The notes under the pieces are model-generated. The model did no database searches and was not told the origin of the DNA. It saw nothing but the letters and a program-made list of their open reading frames with translations. A program made the position numbers and the translations under genes. 64,000 nt of DNA from Phlegmacium glaucopus. Its lineage: Eukaryota > Basidiomycota > Agaricomycetes > Agaricales > Cortinariaceae. Below, one piece after another: positions 10,108 to 21,584 of the stretch; the stretch's first letter is position 1; each line of letters starts with the position of its first letter. Location of the stretch: positions 411,672-475,671 of the forward strand of contig MU130363.1 of assembly GCA_015039465.1 (NCBI GenBank), read 5' to 3'.

Positions 10108-10812
10108 TCCAGTGATCAAAGATAGGGGGGTTTAAGAAAGTGGATTGTGATCAACACTGTATCAAGTTTAAGGGTGAGGCCAGCTAAGGAGACATGATTT
10201 GACAAGGAGCAGTCTTATATACCAGTCTTATTTGTTTGGCTTCTGGGCTGTGCATACCCATAAGCGGTGAGCGCTCTACGTCAGTCGTGGGCAAAGCTAT
10301 TAATAGTGTAAGGACCCGCGTGTTCATTGTGACATTGACAGGACATAGCCTGTATCAAGGGCGTACTAGAAGATCACGCCTCAGTATCAGGAAATACATG
10401 CCTTGAGGAAACAAGAACTTGAACGAGCAAAAGATAATTATCTGGAACTGGAGACTGGAGTGGATCAGGAACCGGGTATGATTATTTACTTTTGTTTACA
10501 CTTATTTGCATGCGCGACGCTCGGCAAGCTTGGCACCCTAACCCTTAATTAGTCTTAATTGCACGATCAAGTCGCCGATTATTATATTGTGCAGCCTTTG
10601 ACCGTTTGCTGACCAGGCTCGATTGCAACACGGAGCAACTTGAAGCTTGAAATATAACACTCCGAGTCAAAATGCTTCAAACTGGCATCGAGGACATTCA
10701 AAAAAAAAAAAAAAAAGTACTACTCGGTCCGGTATTTTGATCCCTATCAAGTAGCGTTGATAACGGCTGAGCACAGATGGATGAAACATTGATTGATTCT
10801 ACAATGATGGCC
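10108..10812. other. Intergenic region between the His-rich gene and eIF2-alpha
   Basis: Apart from the TATA box and a run of 17 A at 10,700-10,716, nothing is recognised. It holds the promoter of the His-rich gene and the 3' end of the eIF2-alpha gene, both on the minus strand. Confidence 0.5.
10214..10221 (-). promoter_or_regulatory. TATA box of the His-rich secreted gene
   Basis: TATATAAG on the minus strand, 107 bases before the ATG. It is a good match to a fungal TATA element at a usual distance. Confidence 0.45.
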
Positions 10813-12158
10813 TTATAATTCATCTTCACTTTCATCGCCTGAAACCTCAGCATTTTCCTGCCCAGCTTTCATCATAAGTTGTGCCAGATCTTGTTCATCC
10901 GTCTCCGAAACAGCCTTGGGCTAGAAAACGATCAATTTAGAGGCAGAGTAGACAACAGTATGGACGCACCTTCATCTTCACTATCAAACTTCCACCTTGT
11001 GATTCAATGGTACTTTGGATAGCTTCGATTGCCCGCTCTAATCTTTCAACGGCGACGTACTGTGTATGGCATCGTCAACAAATAGAGTTTTCAATACTTT
11101 TCAAAAAATATACTATACCTTATCTGTGGAATTCGTGGTGAGAACGTAGAGAGGAGGAGCAACCAGTTTAGCTTTTATGGGCACTGCTTCATTGCTCTGC
11201 TTCTCCCCAGCACGTAAAGCTTTCTTGATGGCGTCTATCCCAGCTGGTGTATAACATGTTAATTCAATATCAGCACGGAGTTTTATGGGTTGGGGTGTCA
11301 GACGCCTGGCAATCGTGGCGGTCAGTACCGACAGCGTCGATGCTGCAATGGGCGTCGTGAGACAGGAGAAGACACTATCGGGTTCTCTAGATATAAAGGA
11401 TCAGACGAGGCAGTAACGATGATACGGAAACACAGACGTAAGAGCGAGTTTGAAAGCATCATAAGGATGCCTATATTTCTTTCCGAGGGGCCAGGCAATC
11501 TGTTCATATAGTTGCTCAAGCTTTTCGTCTTCGTTACCCCCCACTCCAGGGATCTCGTGTTCAATAATGATACCGTCCTCTTCTTGAGCAGCCTGTCGAG
11601 CCTTCCGCGCAGCTTTTTTGCTCTCTTTTTCAGCAGGCTCTGGAACTGGCACCGCTTGGGGATCTCCACCTTCTCCATTGACAGAAGGAACCTTTGATGC
11701 CACATGCCGCAGGATAGATGACACTGTTTTTGATTTCATATATCGTTCTTCGCATTTTACGATATCTTCTGGAGAGACCCTCCGTTTGGACAAATCAATA
11801 TAGCCTAATGACACATTGTTAAAACAAGGAGCATACCGTGAAGGATGAAGAGGTCAATAAAACGAACCCTTTTCTTTGTCAACTCGGAGGACAACGACGA
11901 CTTCGTTCCTTCCTACTCGGATAAGCTTCTGCACTGATCTTATACGACGACGAGAAAGTTCGGATAGTAGAATCATTCCTTCTGTGTTGTCGTATTCAAG
12001 CTACCCATGATCGTTGGTCAGGGACGCGATGTGACATTTGAACCGATATTGGTTGTTGCTCATACCAGTTTTACATATGCTCCCATTTCTGCAATTTGAC
12101 GCACTTGTACCATGACAAGCTCGTCGACCTCTGGGTATTTCTGTTCGTAGTACCGCAT
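10813..12158 (-). CDS. Translation initiation factor eIF2 subunit alpha
   Basis: Subunit of the eIF2 GTPase complex that brings initiator Met-tRNA to the 40S subunit, and the regulatory target of Gcn2-type kinases. The start at 12158 gives [19 protein letters not shown]. An S1-type OA fold follows ([20 protein letters not shown]), then [12 protein letters not shown], the loop that holds the phosphorylated Ser of the family, and [26 protein letters not shown]. The helical and C-terminal domains continue through [20 protein letters not shown], and the end is the usual acidic tail (SGDESEDEL). Introns lie at about 12,067-12,004, 11,870-11,808, 11,435-11,385, 11,117-11,060 and 10,971-10,921. A longer open frame upstream of 12158 is non-conserved leader. 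The 3' neighbour on the same strand is the secreted protein. Confidence 0.94.
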
Positions 12159-12514
12159 AGTTTTAGATCGGGTAGGATTCGTGTCAGAGTTCCGTCTTCT
12201 TGGAAGATTATTTATCGCTGGAAATGATCTAGCCCTAACCCTAAGTAAGCTTGGGTAAGCTATGTACCACATCGGGCAATATGACTCTTACTTCACACGG
12301 CCAACTTTTGGAAGATAAATATCATTCTATACAAGTACACAGAAGTACATTCCGAGTCACAAAATCAAAGTATGAATCATAAGATCTAGGACGGTAAGAA
12401 AAAAATCTAAACATCTACTTTGACACCATTGGTTTGTAAAATTTCTGGCTATTCACATATGTATTTGCGTAGTCCATTTGTAGTCCATCCAAATCGTTGT
12501 GTATCTTTCCGTAC
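12159..12514. other. Short intergenic region, eIF2-alpha promoter and FRE-B 3' flank
   Basis: 356 bases with no gene recognised. Transcription of eIF2-alpha starts here on the minus strand, and FRE-B ends at 12515 on the same strand. Confidence 0.5.
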
Positions 12515-14940
12515 TCATGCGCCGAAGGCTTCAACGTGGAATGAAATAGTTGGTCCACCACGCAGAACGTCCATCGGACGAGGTAAGCGAATGGCTGCCC
12601 TAGCAGCGTTGGCCAGAGAGTGGGTCCCGCAAACTGATTACAAAATTTTAGCCTTGACGGTGGAGGATATGGATAAAGTAGTAAATACCATTAATGGCAA
12701 TATTGCCTGTAGCGTCGGCAATCTCTTTCGAAATGAGCGATTCTAAATCTGGTCTTCCTTGATGAAATCCAACCAAAGGTGATTCCACGATAGTTGAAAA
12801 TGAACGCGATGCCATAGAGCTCTGACTGTCGTTGGTAACCATGAATTCGGAACCACTGGAATTGTCTTTTGAACTTTCGTCCCATTTCTGAAGTTGACGG
12901 GTGGCATTGGTTCCGGTTATGTACAGTTCAATAGCAACTGAGATGGTGGGAGGTACACCGTTTAAAGCTGGTGCAAGAGTGTTTGCGATCCAGTTGATAT
13001 GATCTAGTAGGTGGTTACTAGTGAGAATAGAAACCGAGGTATCCCAATTAAAAAGCATACCACTGTCACGGATGGCCCAAACAAATACGATTTTTTGACA
13101 AGCGAGATTTCCAGCTTTGGCTCTTCTGTAGATGAGAGATAAGAAAAGTAGGCCAAGAAGGAGAAGGGAAAATATTGACCTTAACATGTCAAGGAAAAAT
13201 GGCAGAGTATACGTAACACCAGAACCGCCTAGTAGAGAACATGATGAACGACGAGGAGCGCAAGGTGCAGTTACAGAATAAACAAACCTGCGATTAGGAT
13301 GATGGTTTGATGACCTGCTAGAATGGGAGGAGCACCATATGGGCCGTTCAAAAAAACTTTATATGTCTGATCTGACTGTGATGTCTGAGCCCGTTTGAGA
13401 AGTTTCTTTGTAAAACCGCTGTGCACTCCAATGAGGAATACCAAACTGTTTTCATCCGGCATGGAATCATCATCTATGGTCGAGATGGTGAAGGGATGAG
13501 ATTCGAACGGAAAGGCAGAAACTGATGGAAAAGACAGGTAAGCGCTATGTCCAGGGCGCCAGTTGAAATGCTTCGGCCTATGGAGGGTGACTCGAAGAAG
13601 ATCAGGTGAGAGTACATCGACCATAGCGTCTAATTCCTTTTTGGATTTTAGCGGAGACCAAGGATTGAGATATCCAAAATTAATTATCGCCAGACGTGTG
13701 AGACGAATGAAGTGGTCAAGTCCCCAGAGTATCATCGAGGGCCAGGCACCATAATAGGCGTGACTGTTGTAAGTACGACCGTCAGCGTCTAATACAATCC
13801 AGAGGTTCGTCATGATTACCTGAGGCCCCTGAGATGAATATATACACCCAATATAAAAATACTGGATAAATATTAGTGCAGTGTCGAGCTCGCAAAGAAG
13901 GATATCCTGCTTACAAGGCGAAAATGAAATGAACAAACAGGAATGCCTCATAGTTTCGTTCTCGAATTGGGCGGATCGCCAAGAAAAAGAGGAGGCCGAA
14001 TGCGCTCCCTGCGATAATACCCCATTGAAGCCAGCTGTTAACAAGCGAATTATCGCCTTCAAAGCTTTATGTACTTTCATGTTAATATTTTATGGGGAAA
14101 AAAAGAAATTAGTACTTGCCCCAATTTGATCTGTAGAGAAAATTATTCAACCCATGAACACGGAGTAGATATGTATGCACTTACGCGACCTCCCGCATGG
14201 ATCCATACCAAAACACATAGCACCCGTGCCGATATACGGTGAAAGAGATTCAACTATAATAAAAGGTGGTTAACTTTTAGGATATGTCAGACAGAATGAG
14301 GAAAGGTACCTTTATATGACTAATGCCGGTGAGCCCTGCATATATATATATATATATCAGCTACGAAAATATCAATGCAGGGGGTATAAATTTACAAGAG
14401 ATAATATTGTTCCTCATTCCGAGGGCGATCATTATGGGGAGTTGGGAGGCGGTTATAGTCCCTGCCCGATTGGCGAAATAATGAGGATCGACTTTAGCCC
14501 CTGCGATAGTAGTGGCTAGATTGGAATGTGAGTTTGCATGAATCCTTGAGCGAGAGCGAGAACTGTAACATACTATTGACAAATGTCCAGGAGAAAATTG
14601 CTGCGATATATCCAAGTGCTAATCCTACCTCGGCGAGGTTGAGCTCATGGGATGAGCCAATAGGAACTGTCCATCTGAACGCCAGTGTTCGGAAAGAGTC
14701 GACTACTGCTGCTGGAACTCTGGCCAGCGAGACAGCGGTTCGTTGTTTCCAGCCATAAACTCGCTTTCGAGTGATGAAGTGGTAAAATATGGAGAGAAAA
14801 TGATTCAAGGAGATCAAGGCAATAACGCTTGCTATGAGGTAAAGGACTTCTTTTGGGTAGGAGGTAGTTTGAGTTTTGTAAATGGCCGAGTCAGCTTTGC
14901 TGATGGCAATAGCGATCACAGTGTCTGAAGAGTGGGGCAT
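12515..14940 (-). CDS. Ferric reductase transmembrane component (FRE-B)
   Basis: Plasma-membrane metalloreductase that reduces Fe(III)/Cu(II) outside the cell before uptake. The start at 14940 opens MPHSSDTVIAIA, followed by a first hydrophobic segment. Domains run in the expected order: ferric-reductase membrane domain with haem-binding His in LTGISHIK, LFHRI, VWIHAGGR and NYEAFLFVHFIFAL; FAD domain with HPFTIS (about 13.48-13.50 kb); NADPH domain with FLNGPYGAPP and the final VCGTHSLANAARAAIRLP, ending VEAFGA and TGA at 12,515-12,517. At least ten short introns are needed, one of them holding a (TA)n run at 14,340-14,357. No frame break was seen in the exons inspected. TATA and GATA elements lie just upstream. 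It is the first of three same-strand copies. Confidence 0.9.
14340..14357. repeat. (TA)9 microsatellite in an FRE-B intron
   Basis: Pure TA repeat just inside the 3' end of an intron, close to the acceptor. The same place in FRE-C and FRE-D has only ATATATATC, so the run has expanded in FRE-B. Confidence 0.9.
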
Positions 14941-14976
14941 CTTTTGGATGATACACTAGAGGGACATTTTCAGTGG

Positions 14977-15036
14977 CCTTATAAGCGCAACTCATTGGCT
15001 AGTTGAGATATTTTCTACTTGATAGTAAGTGATAAG
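14977..15036 (-). promoter_or_regulatory. FRE-B promoter: TATA box and GATA sites
   Basis: TATAAGG lies at 14,983-14,977, 37 bases before the ATG, within GCGCTTATAAGGC that FRE-C shares. TTGATAG (15,019-15,025) and TGATAAG (15,030-15,036) lie 79-96 bases upstream, where the other copies have ATCTGATAA-like sites of the fungal iron-responsive GATA repressors. Confidence 0.5.
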
Positions 15037-16916
15037 AAAAGTGTGGCGCGCAATAGACTCATAGTGACAAAGCACCTACTAAGCGGCGAGCACATGTCGA
15101 GGTGATGCGCGAGTCGGATTTACGCGGAGGCTTATGCGCTTGAAAATAGGTACTATGAATGAAAGAAAAAAAGGATCTAGAGGTGGGTCAGGTTGTTGTT
15201 GATTTTACGGTGCATGACTTTAATATAGTAACATGACATCGCTTCCAAGCGCTTGTCTCCTCTTCGAGGACTCTTCCAAAAGGGGAAGCCAAGAATTTCG
15301 ATTAAGGTCGGCTGCAGTCGGCTGCCTTGGCAGGCTGAGATTAAACAACAAACACTATTAGTTACTCAAGAGCTCGAAATACTTATCAACTCTAGATTAA
15401 CACTGAAGAACAACATTAATACTACGCTAAAATGGGTGTGCCAACCCAACCCAAAACCGATGTTTCGGAATGTCAAAAAGTTAATTTGAATGCCGAGTTC
15501 CGGCATGTGATTTGATCAATACCGTCCCTGGGAGGTTGGTCCTGATTCTCGCCTATTAGTCTCGCAGGCCCATTTACGCGGGTCTTTTTCAAACCAATGA
15601 TTATCAAGCCAAGAGAACTGTCAATTCGAGCTTGCCCCATCTTTGGGTAATTCACTATGTTTATTTAACTCGTATTATTCGCGTTCGAAAGGCACTATTA
15701 GGTTGGACTAATTATCTGGGCTCCGGTCCGGTATTCTGATTCTAGCATCGTCAAAAGAAATTTACCACGAAATTATTCCCATGAATATCAACGAACTACG
15801 CACGCCAAGCTGTGCCATGCAACTGTTGCTGACTTCAATGGTTTGAGAAACTGACGTACCATTCCTACGGCAATACTGAATTGTTATTTCTGGCAGATCT
15901 ATTTTTTTCTTTGGAAGCTCCAATTATATTATATCAGGCCTGGCAGCAGAACATCAATCGTCTTGGCGTCTGATAGTCGAAAAAAAAATCTTTTCACCAA
16001 TACAAAGAATGTCAGAGTTGAAAGACACAGTCTGGTATACCAACGATATGTATTATGGGTACTATGGTTGGCTCGTGCCTATGCCAATACTTACATTCCT
16101 GATGTGCGGCAACTTCCCCTATATGATTTCTTGACCTCCCTTGATCGTATAGTTATTTCTGCGTAGTTGTCTAATTGTTGTTCCCATGATGCCATCATAA
16201 CATTCAAGTATATCGAAAAGATCCGAGACCTCCCTCGGAAGTTGAGTTGCCATAAATAAGTAGCCGTTGTCACCTTGCGGAACGAACAGAACACATGTAA
16301 GGAAGATAAGATATTTCAAATTAGCTGAGAGCTCCTCGGGAATGACTAAAATTGCCCTCATGTCAGGTCAGGACACTACTATTGATATTGGCGCTGAATT
16401 GATATGAGGTACGTACCTCAGCTCTGGTTGCGAGGACGCATGGGTGCTAGCGACTGGATGTGAAGAATTGTCAACCGTGAAAAGAAATCTATGTGTTCAT
16501 TACATAGGGAACCTCCGCGCATCAGGGAGATAAAGGTACGTACACAAACACACAAACCATTAGAAAATAAGGCAACTTATTCACTAGGCCAGTGCGAATC
16601 AGTAAGCTGCCAAAAGGTCAACGTTTCAATTACAATGGAATAAATTAAATTAAATCAGGCAAGTCATTTTAATCGTAAAAAAAACAGAAGCCGTAATGTC
16701 CCATACAAGTAACTCTCCACTGCTTAATACTACACTCTACTGTTTTGTACTCTTCTCTACTGTTTTGTACTACTCTCTACTGTCCTTTTCAAAAGGCAGA
16801 GTCCTGGAAAACGGGAGGAAAGTATCTCCTTCATGAGTTTCCTCGCTTAGCAACCGTTCTTCCTCGTATTTTCAACACATCAACCCGATAGTTGGGAACT
16901 TGCCAGAGCCCACTGA
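15037..16916. other. Intergenic region between FRE-B and FRE-C
   Basis: About 1.9 kb. Small open frames at 15.25-15.49, 15.96-16.17 and 16.09-16.36 kb show no motif and are not called. The last 190 bases before FRE-C's stop resemble the sequence after FRE-A, including a reverse-complement minisatellite at 16,725-16,793. Confidence 0.5.
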
Positions 16917-19281
16917 CTAGCCGAAGGCCTCAACGTGGAGCGTGATAGTTGGTCCACCACGCAGAACATCCATTACACGAGGTGCTTGAATGGCCTTCCT
17001 GGTAGCATTGGCTAGAGAATGAGTCCCGCAAACTATAACGAATTTGTTTTAAAGCTCAACATCGGGAGGCGGGTTAAATAGTAATTACCATTGATAGAAA
17101 TCTTGCCTGTGGCTTCCTCAACCTCTTGCGAAACGAGCGATTTCACATCAGGCCTTCCTTGGTGAATTGCAACAAAAGGCGATTGCAATATAGTTGAATG
17201 TGATCGCGATGTAGAGCTGTTGTCACTGGCCTGAGTGACCATTTCGAAGGCATTTTCTTTGGAACCGTTGTCCAATTCCTGAAGTTTATCGGTGGTGGTG
17301 GCGGTTATGTACAGTTGCACAGCGACCGAGATAGAGGGAGGTATATTTTCTAAAGCTGGTGCTAGAATATTTGCGATCCAGTGGATGTGACCTAGAACGA
17401 GTTAGTGAGAATAGAACGAGTACCCCAATCAAAAAACATACTGCTGTCACGGATGGCCCAAATGAATACGATCTTTTGACAAGAATGTTTTCCAGCTCTA
17501 GCTCGGCTGTAGGCGAGGGATCAGGACAAAATTAATAAAAAGGGAAGAAAAATATTGACCGCAACATGTCAAGGAAGAGCGGCAAGGTAAACGCAACACC
17601 AGAACCGCCTAGCGAACATGATGAATAACGAGACCAAGATGCGGTTACAGAATAAACGAACCTGCGATTAGGATGACCGTTTGATAGCCCATTAAAAGGG
17701 GAGGAGAACCATAGGGGCCATTTAAGAAAACCTTGTATGTTTGATCTGGTGATGCATCTTTGAGAAGCTTCGGTGTAAAACCTTTCCGCACTCGAAGGAG
17801 GAACACCAAAATGCTGTCATCCGATGAAGAGTCCGCATCAATAGTCGACATGGTGAAAGGATGGGATTCCCATGGATTCGTAGAAATTGAGGGAAAACAC
17901 AGATAGGCGCTCTGACCGGGGCGCCAGTGGAGGTACTTCGACCTATGGAGGGTGATTCGGAGAACATCAGGTGATAGTACCTCGACGACAGCGTCTAAGT
18001 CTTTTCTGGAGTTTTGCGAAGACCAAGGATTGAGATATCCAAAGTTGATAATCGCCAAGCGTAACAGACGGATGAAGTGGTCAAGTCCCCAGATTATCAT
18101 AGAAGGCCAGGCACCGTAATACGCGAGGCTATTACGGATAGGATGGTCATTGTCTGATGTAATCTGGTATTTCATATGATGCTTACCCACGACCCCTGAG
18201 ATGAAAATATACGCCCAATATAAAGATACTGGACAAAGATTAGTGTGATGTCGAGCTCGCAAAGGGTATCCTGCTTACAAGGCGAAAATGAAATGAATCA
18301 AAAGGAATGCCTCATAGTTTCGTTGTCGAATTGGGCGGATTGTCAAGAAACAGAGGAGTGTGAGTACGCTCCCTGCTAAAATCCCCCAATGAATCCAGCT
18401 GTTAACAAGCGCATCATCGTCTGTGAAACTATGTGTACGATCATGTCAATATGTTAGCGGGAAGAAGAACAATCAATACTCGCCCCAGTGTGATCTGTAA
18501 AGAAAAATTATTCAACTAAGGACATGGGGTAGCCATATAGGTACTTACTCGGCCTCCCGCATGAATCCATATTAAAATACATAGCACTCGTGCAGTCATA
18601 CGGTGAAAGTAATTCAACTATAATGAAGATGATTAATTCGAGTACTGCGGACTGGATGAGGAAAGGCACCTTAATATAGCTGACGCCGGTGAGCCCTGCA
18701 GGAATATATATCAGCTGCGGAAAAAACATATCAAGGGAAGGGGTATAAATTTACAAGAGATAATGTTGTTCCTCATTCCGAGCGCGAGCATTATTGGGAG
18801 TTGGGAGGCAGCTATATCCCCTGCCCGATCGGCGTAATAATTCGGGTCGAGTTTGATCCCTGCGATCGTAGTGGCTAGATTGGAATGTGAGTTTATGTGG
18901 ATCCTTTCATGAGAGAGAGCGCCGTAACATACTATTGACAAATGTCCAGGAGAAAATTATTGCCATGTACCCAAGTGTTAATCCTACCTCGGCGAGGTTG
19001 AGCTCATGGGACGAGCCAATAGGAACTGTCCATCTGAACGCCAGTGTTCGGAAAGAGTCGAGTACTGCTGCTGGAACTCTGGCCAGCGAGACAGCAGTTC
19101 GTCGTTTCCAACCATAAACTCGCTTTCGAATGACGAACTTGTAAGATATGGAGAAAAAATGGCACAAGGAGATCAAGGCAATAACGCTTGCGATGAAGTA
19201 AAGGACTTGATTTGGGTAGGAGACATCTCGAGCATTGAAGTAGTCCGGGTCAGAAGGGACAGTATCTTGAAAGAAGGACAT
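16917..19281 (-). CDS. Ferric reductase transmembrane component (FRE-C)
   Basis: Paralogue of FRE-B with the same intron layout. The start at 19281 opens MSFFQDTVPSDPDYFNARD, then a hydrophobic segment, the conserved block RVYGWKRRTAVSLARVPAAV and RTLAFRWTVPIGSSHELNLA. The haem domain has RAGDIAASQLPIMLALGMRN and a GVSYIK loop (Tyr where FRE-B has His in ISHIK), plus a Gly-Gly-Arg after the inner helix. The FAD motif is HPFTMS and the NADPH motif FLNGPYGSPP. It ends VEAFG and TAG at 16,917-16,919. One TM region contains NYEAFLLIHF, inferred from 18.28-18.33 kb. No premature stop was seen in conserved blocks. The ISHIK-to-VSYIK change could matter if that His is a haem ligand; other His residues flank it. 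Confidence 0.88.
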
Positions 19282-19318
19282 CCTCTACATGAGAAAAGGA
19301 GGGGGAGGTTGTCGACAG

Positions 19319-19367
19319 CCTTATAAGCGCTTGTGTTCATCTAGCCAAGACATTTTGTATCTGATAC
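19319..19367 (-). promoter_or_regulatory. FRE-C promoter: TATA box and GATA-like site
   Basis: TATAAGG at 19,325-19,319, 38 bases before the ATG. ATCTGATAC at 19,359-19,367 lies inside the palindrome TTGTATCTGATACAAG, 78-86 bases upstream. Position and core match the GATA element of FRE-D. Confidence 0.5.
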
Positions 19368-21584
19368 AAGCTCACAAGTAAACTGTGGCGCTCACGCGCT
19401 GACAAGGATACCTGGACAGTGAGGCGCCGGCTCCATCGTAATGTCCAAAGGCCGGGCCAAGCTTTTCTTACAAGTATGCCGGGTTGATAATGGGGAATGT
19501 AACCCTAACCTTACACTGAATTTAGACTACTACTGCAAGTCTGCAACAGTCAGGGTCGAAAAAACTCTTATCATCGCAAAACAATTGTTGTTGGACACTC
19601 GAAGTCTACACAAAGCCGGCAAATACTTTATGCGTCACAAGAAAATTCAGTTGATTGGTGCGCAATCGACTAATGATTGATTAGTTACCTAGAAGAAAAG
19701 TAAATGACAAAGTAAATGATAATGCACAGAGAAAATAAGGTGTAACTATTCACCTCGGTTAATTTATCGACTGAGGTGCTAATCGAGTCGTAGTACCACG
19801 AAACCGACTACCTACTAGTTAAATGCATTCCGGAGACTTTGGCAATTTGAAATACCTTAACTACTACTTTAGGAAGTTATTCCTCTCATAAAAAAGAATG
19901 CGTTTATAAGAAATCCACGCTTTTTTGGATGGATGATACAAAAGTAGCGGTCTTTAGGCGACCGGCAAAGTGCCGCTGTAATCTCATACACAGATTGCAA
20001 TAGGCTCCCATGGACTAATATTCGAAAATATTTTGTAGCAGCGAAGCAAAGATCTTAATAAATCCCTGTGTCGAGACTACAAACTTTAGACTCAGATTCA
20101 AGTCAATATGCAAAGACTATCAACAGTCCCAGCTTGGTCCAAAGCCAAGCTGGGCCAAGCCAAAATGCCAACATGCTTGGCCGGCTTGTCAGTTCTGAAA
20201 TCCAAGGCCAAGCAAAGAGCTTTCAGGACAAACCATTATCCGACAACTCAGAACCGAAAATAGTGCAGTTATGGTTCAGTGCGCAGCCTTGCGCAGCTGT
20301 AGAACTTCGATTCATTATCCTGCTGTTTCGTTTGACTGCGAAACGTGAGAGCGTTCTTGAAGAGGTTGGCATGACATTCCTCCGCGTTTGTATTGATGTG
20401 GGAAATTTTACAAGGGGAACCGGAGACGCCAAGGGGTTTGAATATTTGAATCCTAAACCGGAGGTCCCCGAAGGGTTTAAAAAAATTACTAAAAATGTAT
20501 AACAATCGGATGCTGGGCTCCGTCAAGATAGACATTGAGCTACTAATATTGAGCTTCATTCGATGGCCTCAGCATGCCGTAGTAGATCATCATTCGTTTT
20601 TCAGTACCAGTCAATAGTAAGGCTCAATATCACAATGGCAAAGAAAAACATCCACTGATAAATGTCGAAGCCTCATTAACCATCTGCAATAGAATAAGAT
20701 GAAATGCGGCGATGTCAAAGCAACCGCATGTTACCCTGAGTGCATTGAAAATATTAATGTACTCTTCACTCGCTGAAGACATGCTTATACTGAATTTCTA
20801 CAATTTAGCTGTGGAGGCAACCGAATTGGTCACGATAAACTAAACAGACGAGGTCGCCCTCGTTGAACTCGCAACATGGCAGAAGTGTTTATCTGCATCT
20901 GGGGGTTTCGAGTTGAGGTTCAAAGACTGCCTTATATTGTGGATATTAAGGCTTTGAGACATCGTGGGTATGTACTATTGGCTTTCTGCTTATTCTGTTG
21001 ATATAATACTTATGTTCTCGCAAACAATTCCACTTGGCCTGTTACCAAACTTCACATGTGCCTCAAAAAAATTGGCGTTGCGAGAATAATGTGTATTCAA
21101 AAAAGCAAGTGCGATTATAAAGTCTATGTATCTGTAGATGTTCATAATTTTAAAGTGATATCCTGGAACTACCTTTTCTGACATATCCCTTTTGGGAAAA
21201 AAGGGGGGGACATCCGAAGGCTTAAGAAAGTCCATTTTTAAGATCCAAGGGGACCCCGGCTCAAGGTAGAGCCGGGCCGAGCCAAGACATGGCTTGTCAC
21301 TTCTCAAAAGCCAAAGCCAGCTCAAGCCCAAGCCGGCACATCACTTACACGTATATCACCGAAAATGACCTCTGGCCCCTGGGAACACCTTTAGATATAA
21401 GAGCTCGTCAGCTTTGGTAAAAAGAATATTTTTCGCCCACGAATTTTTGCAAAAATTATCCAAGTTTAGAAATGCAAATGACTCATTGCAAAAATCTATT
21501 TAACAGACGTGTGTAATTGGTTTTCGTATTGAAAATACTATATGTATTGCGTAATGTAAATCACTAGAAAGTGTGTGGTGTTTT
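19368..21584. other. Intergenic region between FRE-C and FRE-D
   Basis: About 2.2 kb without a recognised gene. A 144-codon open frame on the plus strand (20,068-20,502) overlaps a GCC/AAGC repeat and has no motif, so it is not called. Two direct copies of a CCAAGC-rich block lie at about 20,120-20,220 and 21,235-21,330 and may mark the ends of an old element of about 1.2 kb. Confidence 0.45.
20120..21330. repeat. Pair of CCAAGC/GCCGGC-rich direct repeats about 1.1 kb apart
   Basis: The blocks at 20,120-20,220 and 21,235-21,330 both hold CAAGC and GGCC motifs around GGCTTGTCAsTTCT followed by a CCAAAGCC-like string. They could be termini of a non-autonomous element, but the interior shows no transposase. 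Confidence 0.4.

Noticed and set aside
12159..12272. N-terminal extension of eIF2-alpha from an upstream in-frame ATG
   Set aside because: The extra residues are not family-like; the conserved protein begins at MRYYEQKYP, and GT/AG-like and stop-poor leader sequence explains the frame.
20068..20502. 144-codon open frame on the plus strand
   Set aside because: Overlaps low-complexity repeats, lacks motifs and has no clear splice partners.
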